NCBI GenBank assembly: GCA_900299205.1
Contig: OMIW01000117.1
Coordinates: 1-13,336, forward strand
Length of the DNA: 13,336 nt
Source: Pseudomonadota bacterium
GTDB lineage: Bacteria > Bdellovibrionota_C > UBA2361 > OMIW01
Direction: 5' to 3'
Shown here: piece after piece, positions 13,287-13,336 of the stretch
Numbering within the stretch: the stretch's first letter is position 1
Layout: every line of letters starts with the position of its first letter
Translations under genes and position numbers: made by a program
The notes under the pieces: generated by a model
What the model saw: the letters and a program-made list of their open reading frames with translations, nothing else
What the model was told of the DNA's origin: nothing
The model's database searches: none

Positions 13287-13336
13287 AATAACAGTTAAAA
13301 TCGACAGGTGCAGGGGGTGTTTGCGAGGCCAAAGTA

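Overview
The window looks like chromosomal DNA from a Gram-negative bacterium. It carries lipoprotein signal peptides, an OmpA-like peptidoglycan-binding lipoprotein, lspA and plsY. Genes are packed densely on both strands, and most genes on the + strand encode exported proteins. I cannot place it below a broad guess of a proteobacterium-like or deltaproteobacterium-like lineage. There are no tRNA or rRNA genes, transposases or CRISPR arrays.

Layout. (1) 1-296: non-coding, with a strong hairpin at the left edge. (2) 297-2231 (-): a 644-residue protein with the outline of a DEAD-box RNA helicase, in which the ATP-binding and hydrolysis motifs are gone but the DbpA-type RNA-binding domain is kept behind a long charged linker. 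(3) 2232-2791: a divergent, hairpin-rich non-coding gap with a good promoter facing right. (4) 2792-8257 (+): an envelope block holding a WD40 beta-propeller lipoprotein, lspA, a secreted protein with a C-terminal membrane anchor, and two lipoproteins that share a glycine-zipper/helix module but end in a TPR unit and an OmpA domain respectively. A likely terminator at 5797-5818 splits this block in two. (5) 8451-9713 (-): clpX, convergent with the envelope block and without clpP beside it. (6) 10046-10243 (+): a 65-residue SH3-like small protein. (7) 10256-13189 (-): a housekeeping operon read def-fmt-rpe-plsY from a promoter at 13228-13255.

How the genes fit together. LspA is the peptidase that matures the lipoproteins encoded around it, so the + strand block reads as an outer-membrane/periplasm set. 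Def and Fmt are the two enzymes of the N-formylmethionine cycle, Rpe belongs to the pentose phosphate pathway, and PlsY starts phospholipid synthesis; this is a common type of housekeeping grouping. None of the four start codons in the def operon has a convincing Shine-Dalgarno sequence, whereas several other genes here do.

Most worth a second look: the apparently ATPase-dead DEAD-box protein with a retained RNA-binding domain, the duplicated glycine-zipper module, and the 560-bp structured gap between them and their neighbours.
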